A DNA stretch of 64,000 bases from Solilutibacter tolerans (GTDB taxonomy: Bacteria; Pseudomonadota; Gammaproteobacteria; Xanthomonadales; Xanthomonadaceae): NCBI RefSeq assembly GCF_900155935.1, contig NZ_FTLW01000004.1, positions 310,001 to 374,000 of the forward strand. The letters run 5' to 3'. This document shows, in pieces, positions 48,540 to 61,617 of this stretch. Position 1 is the first letter of the stretch; each line of letters starts with the position of its first letter. The notes under the pieces were generated by a model. That model was given only the letters and a program-made list of their open reading frames with translations, searched no databases and was not told where the DNA came from. The position numbers and the translations under genes were made by a program.

Positions 48540-48781
48540 TCGCGACGTAACTGACATGCCGCGGCACCAAGCGACGCGCATGTACCAAAGAGTCAGCATC
48601 GCACTCCATACGGCTATGGATTGATTACTCAAAATCGCCAAAAGTGAGATGCTATTCGCATTGCTTCAAGCGCTTGCATCACAAAGCATGGACGCGCCCT
48701 TAGTGGCATGGCGTTTGCTTAAAATTCAGGACAATCAGTCAATTTAAGAAGGCCAGGGGGGGCCGGAACCGGAGCCATCAC

Positions 48782-49834
48782 GTGCGCGTCTTGATCGTGG
48801 ATGACCAGAACTCAGCGCGCACCATGTTGCGCCGGATACTGGAAGATATTAGTCCTGCGCTGGATGTGCATGACATGGGGGAACCCGTCGCCGCTCTGGA
48901 ATGGTGCGAGACGAACTCGCTGGATCTCCTGCTGCTTGATTACCGAATGCCCGGCATGGACGGGCTAGAGTTCTCCCATCGCTTCCGTCGCTCGCTCAAA
49001 CATCGAGATGTCCCCATCGTGCTGGTAACCGTCGTGGGCGACGAGCCTGTTCGGCAAGCTGCACTCGAAGCGGGGGTGATCGATTTCCTGGTCAAGCCAA
49101 TTCGCCCGCGCGAATTGAAGGCACGATGCCGCAACTTGCTTCACCTTCGACAACAATCTGAATCGGTCAAGCAACGCGCCTTGTCACTGGAACAACGCTT
49201 GTTGGCCAGCATGAACGAAATCGAAGAGCGCGAACGCGAAACCTTGTCGCGCCTGGCCCGCGCCATCGAGATGCGCGATGTCGGCACGAGCGCATATCTG
49301 GAACGTATGTCGCGTATTGCAGGATTGATCGCTGATGGGCTCGGTCTGCCCGATGAGCATGCACGCCTGATCGAAATGGCTGCGCCCCTGCATGACATCG
49401 GCAAGATCGCCGTGCCCGATGCCATCCTGCTCAAGCCAGGCAAGCTGGATGAAGCCGAGCTCGAGATCATGCGCAAGCATCCTCGCAACGGTGCGGACTT
49501 GCTATCGGATAGCCACAATCCTTTCATTCGCACAGGTGCCACGGTCGCGCTTTATCACCATGAGCGTTTCGATGGTAGCGGTTATCCACATGGATTGAAG
49601 GGCAAGGACATCCCGTTGGAGGCACGCATAGTCGCGGTTGCCGATGTCTTCGACGCGCTGATTTCCCCACGACCCTACAAGCATGCGTGGAGCACAGAAG
49701 AGGTGCTGGGTTATCTGTTTGCCCAGCGCGGACGTTTGTTCTGCCCGGATTGCGTGGATGTGCTGATGCGCGAACGTGAGCGTTTACAGGATATTTGCAA
49801 TCACTATGTCCGGCGTCTGGAGTCTATGCCGTGA
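48782..49834 (+). CDS. rpfG: RpfG: response regulator with HD-GYP c-di-GMP phosphodiesterase
   Basis: A 350-residue output protein of DSF sensing. The receiver domain has LIVDDQN and the phospho-acceptor Asp53 in LLLDYRMPGMDG. The HD-GYP domain has H204-D205 in LHDIGKIAVPD, HHERFDGSGYPHGL (GYP at 267-269) and VADVFDAL. Phosphorylated by RpfC, it is expected to hydrolyse c-di-GMP. GTG start. A 242-bp gap with no visible gene separates it from lysS. Its stop overlaps the rpfC GTG by four bases, and rpfH of X. campestris is absent. Confidence 0.96.
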   Translation: MRVLIVDDQNSARTMLRRILEDISPALDVHDMGEPVAALEWCETNSLDLLLLDYRMPGMDGLEFSHRFRRSLKHRDVPIVLVTVVGDEPVRQAALEAGVIDFLVKPIRPRELKARCRNLLHLRQQSESVKQRALSLEQRLLASMNEIEERERETLSRLARAIEMRDVGTSAYLERMSRIAGLIADGLGLPDEHARLIEMAAPLHDIGKIAVPDAILLKPGKLDEAELEIMRKHPRNGADLLSDSHNPFIRTGATVALYHHERFDGSGYPHGLKGKDIPLEARIVAVADVFDALISPRPYKHAWSTEEVLGYLFAQRGRLFCPDCVDVLMRERERLQDICNHYVRRLESMP

Positions 49835-51954
49835 ATTCTGTGAGCTGGATGCAGTCACGTTTGGCCGGCCGGCCCGATAGCGAGCATCAGCAGGCCTTCG
49901 TTCGCATCGTCATCCTCACTCTGGTGGCGGGCTATCTTTGGTTCGCCATCCGTCCACAAGGAGATGTGGTTCGCGAATTCCAATTGTCTTTCGCATTCCT
50001 CGGCGTGGAATTTGCAATCGGCCTGTCCATCATCATCTGGATGTTGGTTCGTCCCGCCCCCAGCAACCCACGCCGTTTGCTCGGGATGATGGCCGACTAC
50101 AGCCTAATGGGCATCGGCATGTATCTCTTAGGTGAGATGCTGGCACCCCTATATGTGCTGTTGATGTGGGTGACGATCGGCAATGGCTTGCGCTATGGGC
50201 CACGCTGGTTGTACGTCGCTATCGCGATGGCTAGTGTGACTTTCCTCGCCGTCATCCTGTCCACACCATACTGGCAGCAGAACCCATGGGTCGGCTGGGG
50301 ACTTCTCGCAGGCCTTGTGGCGATTCCGCTTTACTTTAGTAGCCTGCTAAAGGCGCTGACCCGAGCCACCGAGGAGGCTCGCGCTGCGAGTGCGGCGAAA
50401 TCCCGATTCGTGGCCACCATGAGCCATGAGCTGCGCACACCACTCAATGGCATCATCGGCATGGCGGAATTGCTGCATACAACTCCGATGAGCAGCGAGC
50501 AGCAGGACAGTGCAAAAGTCATCCTTACATCGGCCCGTGCCTTGCAGCTACTGGTGGAGGATGTCCTCGATATTTCAGCCATCGAAGCCGGGAAGCTACA
50601 GCGCCATGACAGTGATTTCGACTTAGTCGAGCTTCTCGATGGCATACGCGTGATGCTATTGCCAGCGGTCCAAGCCAAGCAACTCGACTTCACGATGAAG
50701 GTTCCGAGCGACCTGCCGCGGAATTTGCATGGTGACAGTGCGCACTTGCGTCAGATCCTAGTGAATCTGCTCTCTAACGCAGTCAAGTTCACACCGGCTG
50801 GCAGCGTGCAGCTGGAAATAACGGTGTTATCGCGGGACCGCGACGATTTGCAGCTGCGCTTCGACGTCTCGGATACAGGCATCGGTATTCCAACAGAGGC
50901 GCAAGGGCGGATCTTCCGCATGTTCGAGCAGGCAGATAGCGGCCGTGATCGCCGCTATGGCGGGAGCGGCCTCGGCACGACTATTGCTCGGGCGCTGTCC
51001 GAGCTCTTGGGCGGCCATATTGAGCTCAGCAGTACGGAAGGCATTGGCTCGATGTTCCGGGTCGAGGTGCCGATGCGGGTCGCGAATGCAGCGATTGAAG
51101 TCCCGAAAAAAGTTGAACTTGGCAATGTCATCGCCTTCGATGATCCCTTCCTGCGTCATCGCGCACGTATCCAACCCAAGCAGATCATGGTCGTCGATGA
51201 TCAGGAAGCGAATGTGCTGGTCGTACGTCGATTGCTTGAGAAGGCGGGACATCACGTGCGCTGGGCTGGCCATGCCGATGCGGTACTGGACGCGCTGGAC
51301 ACCGACCGAATTGATCTAGTCATCACCGATCTGCACATGCCGGGTGTTAATGGCATCGAGCTACTCAAGCAAGCGCGGTGGCTCCAAGCAGGACGCACCA
51401 AGAAAACGCCGTTCATTGTCTTGACTGCGGACGCCACGTCTGAGGCGGAAGGCGAGTCAGTACAGGCAGGTGCGCATGCTGTGCTCTATAAACCCGTCGT
51501 CGTAGCCAAGCTGCTCGAGGCGATCATCGCCGCGACCGGGCCGACAACTTCGCCTACCAAAGCAGATGACGGAAAGATCGTCAGGCCTGTTGCTATCAGC
51601 CATGACATGGTGGAAGACCTTAGGCAGATGGGTTTGGGCGAAGAGTTTGTCAGGAGCTTCTTGCAAGAGTGCATACAGGATGCGCGTCGTTGCATGCGAG
51701 AGATACGGCGGACCGCTGAAGCCGAACTCTGGGACGAGTGCCGCGATGCCCACCACGCCTTGAAAGGCGCGGCAGGGAACATGGGGGCGCTACAGCTCTC
51801 CGCTCAGGCTGAAGATGGAATGCGGGCAAGCAACCATGACTTGCGCATCAGTTGGCAACGACGTCTGACCAGCATGGAGCAGGGCTTGGCCGAGGCCATG
51901 ACCGCACTGGCTGCACGCCAGATCATTCTGCGCAGCGATGATGCCAAGGAATAA
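49831..51954 (+). CDS. rpfC: RpfC: hybrid sensor kinase for DSF signal
   Basis: A 707-residue inner-membrane hybrid kinase. The N-terminal region (about residues 20-175) has about five membrane helices and includes VTIGNGLRYGPRWLYVA. The H box is MSHELRTPLNGIIGMAELL (H199). The ATPase has LVNLLSNAVKFT and DTGIGIP, with a GGSGLGTTIAR G2 box. The receiver has Asp500 in VITDLHMPGVNG, and the HPt domain has His642 in HHALKGAAGNMG. H199 is one off X. campestris H198. GTG 49831 is preferred for the coupled start, but ATG 49849 is possible. Confidence 0.95.
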   Translation: MNSVSWMQSRLAGRPDSEHQQAFVRIVILTLVAGYLWFAIRPQGDVVREFQLSFAFLGVEFAIGLSIIIWMLVRPAPSNPRRLLGMMADYSLMGIGMYLLGEMLAPLYVLLMWVTIGNGLRYGPRWLYVAIAMASVTFLAVILSTPYWQQNPWVGWGLLAGLVAIPLYFSSLLKALTRATEEARAASAAKSRFVATMSHELRTPLNGIIGMAELLHTTPMSSEQQDSAKVILTSARALQLLVEDVLDISAIEAGKLQRHDSDFDLVELLDGIRVMLLPAVQAKQLDFTMKVPSDLPRNLHGDSAHLRQILVNLLSNAVKFTPAGSVQLEITVLSRDRDDLQLRFDVSDTGIGIPTEAQGRIFRMFEQADSGRDRRYGGSGLGTTIARALSELLGGHIELSSTEGIGSMFRVEVPMRVANAAIEVPKKVELGNVIAFDDPFLRHRARIQPKQIMVVDDQEANVLVVRRLLEKAGHHVRWAGHADAVLDALDTDRIDLVITDLHMPGVNGIELLKQARWLQAGRTKKTPFIVLTADATSEAEGESVQAGAHAVLYKPVVVAKLLEAIIAATGPTTSPTKADDGKIVRPVAISHDMVEDLRQMGLGEEFVRSFLQECIQDARRCMREIRRTAEAELWDECRDAHHALKGAAGNMGALQLSAQAEDGMRASNHDLRISWQRRLTSMEQGLAEAMTALAARQIILRSDDAKE

Positions 51955-51957
51955 GCA

Positions 51958-51980
51958 AGGGGGCACTGCGTTTGCCCCCT
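51958..51980. terminator. Bidirectional dyad between rpfC and rpfF
   Basis: AGGGGGCA (51958-51965) pairs perfectly with TGCCCCCT (51973-51980) around seven bases. It lies between the two convergent stop codons; no T run on either strand. Confidence 0.55.
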
Positions 51981-51985
51981 GGCTA

Positions 51986-52924
51986 TTAGCCCCCGCGCCA
52001 ACTTTCCTTCATAGCCATGTTTTCAGTCACCTCTTCAGGTCGACGTAATTGCGCACGCACTAGCCGCTGCATCATGCGCATCGCCTTGTCATCCAGATTC
52101 ATAGCCGTTTCCACCCAGATATCCGTCACTCGGATAAGTTCTTCATGGGTGACAGGGTGGGCACCGTCGCGGATCTGATGCAATGCCAGGCGTGCACCGC
52201 TGATGCGTCTGTTCTGCCGAATGGTTTCATGAACCTTGCGGACGCCCTCACCCTTCGGTACCAAGATGTCGACGATGCCCATTTCGTGCAGTTGCTCGGA
52301 GGAATACATCACGCCATTGAGCATCATCTCTTCGGCGACTTTGGGGCTGACGCGCTGTGTCAGCAAGGTATAGGCACCCATGCCCGGGAATAGACCGAAC
52401 AGAACCTCCGGGAAACCCATCTGCACACCACGCTCAGCGACGATGGTCTGGCATGCAAGCGCCAACTCGAACCCACCACCGAGTGCATCACCTTCGATGA
52501 GGCCAATGGTGTGTGCATTGGGATGTAGACGTGTCTGTAAGAGATGAATGCTGTCTACACACTCATGAGCGTAGTGGCGTAAGCCTTCTCGATCGCGTTC
52601 GAGAATCGACTTCTGGAATAGTTCGAGATCGCCGCCGAGGTTGAACACGTGGCTGTCGGAGGCCAGCACGATGTGGGAAAGCTCGCCGGGCTGCTCCTTG
52701 TCCAGCTGCGATATCGACTCGATGGTCTCGCGTGCGAAGAGGCGCAACTCACGCAGCAAGCGCGGTGAAAAACAGGCACGGTAATGCGGATCAGCAAATG
52801 CCTGTTTCGCGTGCATGAAGCACCAGTGCGCATGGTTGCTTGAATCACGCTCAATCCGGATCGTGGAGGGTTCGGCTTCGCGGTGGAGCAGTTCGACGTT
52901 CTGCATTGGTATATCCCCTGACAA
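51986..52924 (-). CDS. rpfF: RpfF: DSF synthase (enoyl-CoA hydratase family)
   Basis: A 312-residue crotonase-fold enzyme that makes the cis-2-unsaturated fatty acid signal from acyl-ACP. The two catalytic Glu of RpfF are conserved 20 residues apart: E153 in GDALGGGFELALAC and E173 in MGFPEVLFGLFPGMG (E141/E161 in X. campestris). The ASDSHVFNLGGDLELF oxyanion block is also typical. It is convergent with rpfC and downstream of rpfB, but separated from rpfB by a terminator, so it probably has its own promoter. MQNVELL (52906) is an alternative start. Confidence 0.94.
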   Translation of the reverse strand: MSGDIPMQNVELLHREAEPSTIRIERDSSNHAHWCFMHAKQAFADPHYRACFSPRLLRELRLFARETIESISQLDKEQPGELSHIVLASDSHVFNLGGDLELFQKSILERDREGLRHYAHECVDSIHLLQTRLHPNAHTIGLIEGDALGGGFELALACQTIVAERGVQMGFPEVLFGLFPGMGAYTLLTQRVSPKVAEEMMLNGVMYSSEQLHEMGIVDILVPKGEGVRKVHETIRQNRRISGARLALHQIRDGAHPVTHEELIRVTDIWVETAMNLDDKAMRMMQRLVRAQLRRPEEVTENMAMKESWRGG

Positions 52925-53046
52925 GCCATCCGCGGCCAGGCTCGCAGGTGGCTACGGAGAGGGATCTAAGGCCCGGCGTCGTCACTCTAAACCCAACACC
53001 TGGAAGAGGTGTGTAGCGCCCGACAATCGGCTACATGGCCATCCAT

Positions 53047-53077
53047 AAAAAAGGCCGGGAAATGTCCCGGCCTTTGA
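53047..53077 (-). terminator. Intrinsic terminator of rpfB
   Basis: AAAGGCCGGGA pairs with TCCCGGCCTTT around a four-base loop (AATG on the plus strand). Read on the minus strand it ends in six T, right after the rpfB stop, so rpfB transcripts should stop before rpfF. Confidence 0.85.
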
Positions 53078-53097
53078 CTTGATTCTGACAAGAGGAC

Positions 53098-54777
53098 TTA
53101 CTTCGCCTCATCACGAAGTTCACGACGAAGAATCTTGCCAACATTTGTTTTGGGAAGCTCGTCACGAAATTCGACGATATGCGGTCGCTTGTAGCCGGTC
53201 AGGTTTTCCTTGGCGTAAGCCTTGACCATGTCAGCGGTGAGGGCAGGGTCTTTTTTCACGATGACCACCTTCACGATCTCGCCGGAATGCTCATCAACGA
53301 CGCCCACGGCTGCAACTTCGGCAACTCCCGGCATCGCCGCTATCACGTCCTCGACTTCATTCGGATACACGTTGAAGCCGGAGACCAGGATCATGTCCTT
53401 CTTGCGGTCGACGATGTAGGCATAACCGGTCGGATCGATGCGAGCCATGTCGCCCGTGTGCAGCCAGCCCTGGGCATCCATCACCTTGGCGGTTTCGTCG
53501 TCGCGCTTCCAATAGCCATCCATGACCTGCGGGCCTTTCACGCACAACTCGCCAATCGCCTCGCCATCCATCGGCAGGGTGTTGCCGTCTTCGTCCTTGA
53601 TACAGATATCAGTCGAAGGAACCGGCAGACCGATCGAACCGTTGTACTCAGGGATATCTAGCGGGTTGATGCAGACCGCCGGCGAGGTCTCGGTGAGGCC
53701 ATAAGCTTCGGCCAAAGTGCAACCCGTGGTTTTCTTCCAACGCTCAGCGACCGAACGTTGCACGGCCATGCCGCCACCGAGCGTAAGGCGCAGGCTTGTG
53801 AAGTCGATATCGGAGAAGCCCGGCGTGTTGAGCAGGCCATTGAAGAGCGTATTGACGCCAGTGAACGCGGTGAACTTGTGCTTCTTCAGCTCTTTCACGA
53901 AACCCGGCATGTCACGCGGGTTGGTGATCAGCACGTTCTTCGCGCCGAGGTTCATGAAGACCAGGCCGTTCGCCGTCATCGCAAAGATGTGATACAGCGG
54001 CAGCGCCGTGATAATGATTTCCTCACCTTCTTTCACACTCCCGGAGACCCATGCGCCTGCCTGCAGCATGTTGGCGATGAGGTTGCGGTGGGTGAGCACC
54101 GCGCCCTTGGCGACGCCGGTGGTGCCGCCGGTGTACTGCAGGAAAGCGATATCACGATTGCTGACTTCGACCTTGGGCGGTGTGTTGCGCGATCCCATCG
54201 CCAGGGCATCGCGGAAACGGACTGCGCCATTGATCTGATAGGCCGGCACCATCTTCTTGACGTGTTTGACGACGAAGTTGACCAGACTACCCTTGAAGCC
54301 GCCCAGCATGTCGCCGAGGCCGGTAGTGATGACATGTTTGACTGGCGTCTCGTCGATGATCTCGGCCAGTGTGTGGCCGAAGTTGTCGATCACGACGATA
54401 GTGCTTGCCCCCGAGTCCGTCAGCTGATGTTTGAGTTCCCGAGCGGTATAGAGGGGATTGACGTTCACCACGGTCAGGCCGGCGCGCAGCACACCAAAGG
54501 TGGCGATCGGCTGCTGCAGGCAGTTGGGCATCATGATCGCGACACGATCGCCCTTGGTGAGCTTCAGGTCATTGAGCAAGTAAGAAGCGAAGTCATCGAC
54601 TAACTTGTCCAGCTCGCCGTAGGTCAACTCCTTGCCCATGCTGTGATAAGCCTTGCGATCACGGTGTTTGTCGATCGCCTGGCGTGCCACGTCGTTGATT
54701 GACGCATAGGCATCCGGATCGATATTAGCCGGGACACCTTGCGGATAGCTGCTCAACCAAGGACGTTGTTCGGACAT
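53098..54777 (-). CDS. rpfB: RpfB: long-chain fatty acyl-CoA ligase
   Basis: A 559-residue AMP-forming acyl-CoA synthetase, associated with DSF turnover. The AMP-binding motif is LQYTGGTTGVAKGAVLTHRN, followed by AYGLTETSPAVCINP, LHTGDMARIDPTGYAYIVDRKKDMI and the catalytic Lys in PKTNVGKILRRELRD. Length equals Xanthomonas RpfB. The ATG at 54777 (MSEQRPWLSSYPQG) has AGGGGAA upstream; the longer frame to 54846 was rejected. Confidence 0.94.
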   Translation of the reverse strand: MSEQRPWLSSYPQGVPANIDPDAYASINDVARQAIDKHRDRKAYHSMGKELTYGELDKLVDDFASYLLNDLKLTKGDRVAIMMPNCLQQPIATFGVLRAGLTVVNVNPLYTARELKHQLTDSGASTIVVIDNFGHTLAEIIDETPVKHVITTGLGDMLGGFKGSLVNFVVKHVKKMVPAYQINGAVRFRDALAMGSRNTPPKVEVSNRDIAFLQYTGGTTGVAKGAVLTHRNLIANMLQAGAWVSGSVKEGEEIIITALPLYHIFAMTANGLVFMNLGAKNVLITNPRDMPGFVKELKKHKFTAFTGVNTLFNGLLNTPGFSDIDFTSLRLTLGGGMAVQRSVAERWKKTTGCTLAEAYGLTETSPAVCINPLDIPEYNGSIGLPVPSTDICIKDEDGNTLPMDGEAIGELCVKGPQVMDGYWKRDDETAKVMDAQGWLHTGDMARIDPTGYAYIVDRKKDMILVSGFNVYPNEVEDVIAAMPGVAEVAAVGVVDEHSGEIVKVVIVKKDPALTADMVKAYAKENLTGYKRPHIVEFRDELPKTNVGKILRRELRDEAK

Positions 54778-54963
54778 GCATGATTCCCCTGCAAATGAGC
54801 CGCTACTAGGATTCGGCGGCGTATATAAGTCTTCTGATTGGAGCATAGGCTCCCATCAGTGACAAGGCGAGTCGCGCCACAATAATCTTGCTGCGTTGCA
54901 ACAACTCAAGCTGCGGACTAGGTGGTGTCGACTTGAAGAAGGGACGTGGGCAGCAGGCTTCGC

Positions 54964-55857
54964 TTATTTCGGGTTGCTTGCATCCCATGCACGCAAAGCG
55001 TCCTCGACCGTGCGCAAGGCGCGCGGGATGGTGGCAGGATCCAACGCATCCACCGTGTCGCGTTCGCTATGGATCACTTGCATGATCTTGGGCATCTTCG
55101 GCTGTGACTTGGGATCTTTCTCAAGGTTCTGGTAAGCCGCGAGCACGCCCGCGATCTCGTCCTTGTCGGTCAGCGAGTAGGAAACCGCAGGCCATCCCGC
55201 CTTGAGGAAAGCAAGGTGATCGGTAGGCGGATACATTTCACCCGCACTCAGCTGGAAGTCGTTGGCCTTGGCGGCTGCCGTTGTCTCCGCATCCAGCCAG
55301 CGTTCGTTGGCCGGACGCATCATCCACAGGGTGTCGCCCCAACCGAACACGTCGAAGTTGACGTACATCGCCGGCTTCTCGCTTTCGGCATTGGACACGT
55401 AGGCCCGTGAGCCGAGCAGACCGCGTTCCTCCAGATCCCAAAACACGACTACGACGCGATGATTCTTGAGTGGGCGAGACTTGAATGCCGAAGCCAACTC
55501 GAGCACCGCTGCCGAGCCTGATGCATTGTCGGTAGCGCCACGACCTAAGTCCACGCGGTCGTAATGCGCACCGATCAGCAAGAGAGGCGTGCCAGTCGGT
55601 CCGCCGACATCGGCAAAAATATTCGTGCCCTTGAACTTGCCCGAGGTAAAGGTCTCCTCACGAGCGAGGAGTCCGAGTGAGGACAGGTGATTCTTGATCG
55701 CCTGTCCCCGCTCAGCCGTGTCGTCACCCGCACTAATCGCCGTGACCTGCGCTTGCCACTGCGCTGCCACATCGCGTGTCGCTGGCTGGGGTGTGGAAGC
55801 ACACCCAGCGACAACCAGAACAGCAGCGATGATGGAAAAACGGGACTTCTGGCGCAT
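54964..55857 (-). CDS. M28-family zinc peptidase, lipoprotein
   Basis: A 297-residue aminopeptidase-type metallopeptidase. The N terminus is a lipoprotein signal (AAVLVVAGCASTP). The zinc-site blocks are LIGAHYDRVDLGRGATDNASGSAA, WDLEERGLLGSRAYV (catalytic Glu pair), YVNFDVFGWGDT and VIHSERDT. It should be anchored in the outer membrane and trim peptides. It lies downstream of acnA by 45 bases on the same strand, so the two may share a transcript. Confidence 0.92.
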   Translation of the reverse strand: MRQKSRFSIIAAVLVVAGCASTPQPATRDVAAQWQAQVTAISAGDDTAERGQAIKNHLSSLGLLAREETFTSGKFKGTNIFADVGGPTGTPLLLIGAHYDRVDLGRGATDNASGSAAVLELASAFKSRPLKNHRVVVVFWDLEERGLLGSRAYVSNAESEKPAMYVNFDVFGWGDTLWMMRPANERWLDAETTAAAKANDFQLSAGEMYPPTDHLAFLKAGWPAVSYSLTDKDEIAGVLAAYQNLEKDPKSQPKMPKIMQVIHSERDTVDALDPATIPRALRTVEDALRAWDASNPK

Positions 55858-55902
55858 GGTCAGGATCCTTGCAAAGGGGACGAATATCCTTGAGCGATAC
55901 GG

Positions 55903-58662
<2,760 letters not shown>

Positions 58663-58860
58663 CTGTGGCTTCCCGATGTGAGGTAGCAGAACATTATCGC
58701 GACTACCCCATTCACGCCATGTGACGCAGGGCCTCGACCTTGGTCGCAGGCCTTGAAATTCAAGGGATTAGCGCGCACTCGGAGTTGATCAAAAAGCGTA
58801 TTCAGGCGAAAATACCGAGTGCGGCCGCACGGCTGCCTTCTGTACTTTCACCCCAGTGAC

Positions 58861-58886
58861 GCGACGGGCCTTTCGGCCGGTGTCGC
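58861..58886 (+). promoter_or_regulatory. Hairpin in acnB leader
   Basis: GCGAC-g-GGCC pairs with GGCC-ggt-GTCGC around a TTTC loop, 23 bases upstream of the acnB ATG and spanning the region where an RNA leader would lie. It could affect translation or just be GC-rich sequence; not computed. Confidence 0.3.
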
Positions 58887-58909
58887 GGCACCCCGACAGG
58901 ACCCCACTC

Positions 58910-61516
58910 ATGCTCGCCAGCTACCGCCAACACGTCGCCGAACGCGCCGCCCTCGGCATCCCGCCGCTGCCGCTCACCCCGCAGCAAACCGCAGAGGTGA
59001 TCGAGCTGATCAAGAACCCGCCGGCGGGCGAGGGTGACTTTTTGGTGGACCTCATCACCCACCGCGTGCCGGCCGGTGTGGATGATGCGGCGAAGGTAAA
59101 GGCCTCGTACCTGGCTGCCGTCGCCTTCGGCAAGGAAGCGACGCCGCTCATCTCGCGTCAGCGCGCGGTGGAACTGCTCGGCACGATGCTGGGCGGTTAC
59201 AACATCCACCCGCTGATCGAGCTCTTGGACGATGCGGATTTGGGTGAAACCGCTGCGAACGCACTCAAGCACACGCTGCTGGTGTTCGATGCCTTCCACG
59301 ATGTGCAGACCAAGGCCAATGCCGGCAACGCGAACGCGAAGGCCGTGCTGCAGAGCTGGGCCGATGCCGAATGGTTCACCAGCAAGCCGGAAGTGCCAGA
59401 AAGCCTGACCATCACCGTGTTCAAGGTGCCGGGCGAAACCAATACCGATGACTTGTCACCCGCGCCGGATGCCACCACGCGTCCGGATATCCCGATGCAT
59501 GGCCTGGCGATGCTGAAGAATAAGCGCGAGAACGCGTCCTTCGTGCCGGAGGAAGACGGCAAGCGCGGCCCGATCCAGCTGATCCAGGACCTGAAGGAGA
59601 AAGGCCACCTGGTTGCCTACGTGGGCGATGTGGTTGGCACCGGCTCCAGCCGCAAGTCGGCGACCAACAGCGTCCTGTGGTGGACCGGCGAAGACATCCC
59701 CTTCATCCCGAACAAGCGCTTCGGCGGCGTGTGCCTCGGCAGCAAGATCGCGCCGATCTTCTACAACACCATGGAAGACGCCGGCGCACTGCCGCTGGAA
59801 ATCGACGTGGCCGAGATGAACATGGGTGATGTGGTCGAGCTCAACATCGATCATGCGACCGGCAAGGTCGCCGCGTTCAAGGACGGCCGGCAGATCGCCG
59901 AGAGCGTGCTGAAGTCCGACGTGCTGCTGGACGAAGTGCGCGCCGGTGGCCGCATTCCGCTGATCATCGGTCGCGGCCTGACCGCGAAGGCGCGCGAGGC
60001 GCTCGGCCTGCCCGCATCGACCCTGTTCCGTCTGCCGGTGGATCCGGCCGACAGCGGCCGCGGCTACACGCTGGCGCAGAAGATGGTCGGTCGCGCCTGC
60101 GGCCTGCCGGAAGGGAAGGGCATCCGCCCGGGCACCTATTGCGAGCCGAAGATGACCTCGGTGGGTTCGCAGGACACCACCGGCCCGATGACCCGTGACG
60201 AATTGAAGGACTTGGCCTGCCTTGGTTTCTCCGCAGACCTCGTGATGCAGTCGTTCTGCCACACCGCGGCTTACCCGAAGCCGGTGGACGTCAAGACCCA
60301 CCACACGCTGCCGGAATTCATTTCGACGCGCGGCGGCATTTCGCTGCGTCCGGGCGACGGCATCATCCACAGCTGGCTCAACCGCATGCTGATGCCCGAC
60401 ACCGTCGGCACCGGCGGCGATTCGCACACGCGCTTCCCGGTGGGCATTTCGTTCCCGGCGGGCTCGGGCCTGGTGGCGTTTGCCGCCGCGACCGGGGTGA
60501 TGCCGCTGGACATGCCCGAATCCGTGCTGGTGCGCTTCAAGGGCCAGTTGCAGCCCGGCGTTACCCTGCGTGACCTCGTCCACGCAATCCCGCTGTACGC
60601 GATCAAGCAAGGCTTGCTGACGGTGGAGAAGCAGGGCAAGAAGAATATCTTCTCTGGCCGTATCCTCGAGATCGAAGGCCTGCCGCAATTGAAGGTGGAG
60701 CAGGCGTTCGAATTGGCCGATGCCTCGGCCGAGCGCTCCGCCGCTGGCTGCACGGTGAAGCTGGACCCGGCCCCGATCATCGAATACCTCAACAGCAACA
60801 TCACCCTGCTGAAGTGGATGATTGCCGAAGGGTATGCCGATGCGCGTTCGCTGCAGCGTCGCATCGACAAGATGGAAGCATGGCTGGCCGACCCGCAGTT
60901 GCTGGAAGCCGATGCGGATGCCGAGTACGCGGCGGTCATCGACATCGACCTGGACCAGATCGTCGAGCCGATCATCTGCGCACCGAACGACCCGGACGAT
61001 GCACGCACCTTGTCGGATGTCGCGGGTGCGACCATCGATGAAGTCTTCATCGGCTCGTGCATGACCAACATCGGTCACTTCCGCGCCGCGGCGAAATTGC
61101 TGGAAGGCAAGCGCGATATCCCGACCCGCCTGTGGGTCGCGCCGCCGACCCGCATGGATGCGCAGCAGCTGAGCGAAGAAGGCCACTACGGCACCTTCGG
61201 CGCAGCCGGTGCGCGCATGGAAATGCCGGGCTGCTCGCTGTGCATGGGCAACCAGGCGCAGGTGCGCGAGGGCGCGACGGTGATGTCCACCTCGACCCGC
61301 AACTTCCCGAACCGTTTGGGCAAGAACAGCAACGTGTATCTTGGCTCGGCCGAACTCGCTGCGATCTGCTCGCGCCTGGGTCGCATCCCGACCCGCGAGG
61401 AATACCTGGCGGATATCGGCGTGGTCAACGAGAACGGCGAGACGATCTACCGCTACATGAATTTCGATCAGATCCCCGAGTACAAGGATGTGGCGGATAC
61501 GGTGAAGGTAGCTTGA
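58910..61516 (+). CDS. acnB: Aconitate hydratase B
   Basis: An 868-residue bifunctional aconitase/2-methylisocitrate dehydratase of the AcnB class (E. coli 865). The N-terminal HEAT-like domain is [22 protein letters not shown], the swivel has [25 protein letters not shown], and cluster motifs are [26 protein letters not shown] and [12 protein letters not shown]. The start at 58910 matches the family; a frame open to 58856 was rejected. Closed by terminator 61539. Confidence 0.97.
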   Translation: MLASYRQHVAERAALGIPPLPLTPQQTAEVIELIKNPPAGEGDFLVDLITHRVPAGVDDAAKVKASYLAAVAFGKEATPLISRQRAVELLGTMLGGYNIHPLIELLDDADLGETAANALKHTLLVFDAFHDVQTKANAGNANAKAVLQSWADAEWFTSKPEVPESLTITVFKVPGETNTDDLSPAPDATTRPDIPMHGLAMLKNKRENASFVPEEDGKRGPIQLIQDLKEKGHLVAYVGDVVGTGSSRKSATNSVLWWTGEDIPFIPNKRFGGVCLGSKIAPIFYNTMEDAGALPLEIDVAEMNMGDVVELNIDHATGKVAAFKDGRQIAESVLKSDVLLDEVRAGGRIPLIIGRGLTAKAREALGLPASTLFRLPVDPADSGRGYTLAQKMVGRACGLPEGKGIRPGTYCEPKMTSVGSQDTTGPMTRDELKDLACLGFSADLVMQSFCHTAAYPKPVDVKTHHTLPEFISTRGGISLRPGDGIIHSWLNRMLMPDTVGTGGDSHTRFPVGISFPAGSGLVAFAAATGVMPLDMPESVLVRFKGQLQPGVTLRDLVHAIPLYAIKQGLLTVEKQGKKNIFSGRILEIEGLPQLKVEQAFELADASAERSAAGCTVKLDPAPIIEYLNSNITLLKWMIAEGYADARSLQRRIDKMEAWLADPQLLEADADAEYAAVIDIDLDQIVEPIICAPNDPDDARTLSDVAGATIDEVFIGSCMTNIGHFRAAAKLLEGKRDIPTRLWVAPPTRMDAQQLSEEGHYGTFGAAGARMEMPGCSLCMGNQAQVREGATVMSTSTRNFPNRLGKNSNVYLGSAELAAICSRLGRIPTREEYLADIGVVNENGETIYRYMNFDQIPEYKDVADTVKVA

Positions 61517-61564
61517 TTGTTTTCTCACTGCAGTAAAGAAGCCCCGGGAAACCGGGGCTTTTTT
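61511..61564 (+). repeat. Left copy of terminator-containing direct repeat
   Basis: GCTTGAT, 21 variable bases, then an identical hairpin block. The partner copy is at 63140-63192. The same element is present at the acnB stop and before hflD, bracketing the AT-rich insert. Eleven of 21 bases in the middle agree and the flanks agree fully. Confidence 0.65.
61539..61564 (+). terminator. Intrinsic terminator after acnB
   Basis: AAGCCCCGG pairs with CCGGGGCTT around GAAA, followed by six T. It lies 22 bases after the acnB stop. Confidence 0.9.
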
Positions 61565-61617
61565 GTTTGAACAGCCCAAGTCGGTTGTGAGAATAGGTTC
61601 ACCGGGCTGCCTGAAAA

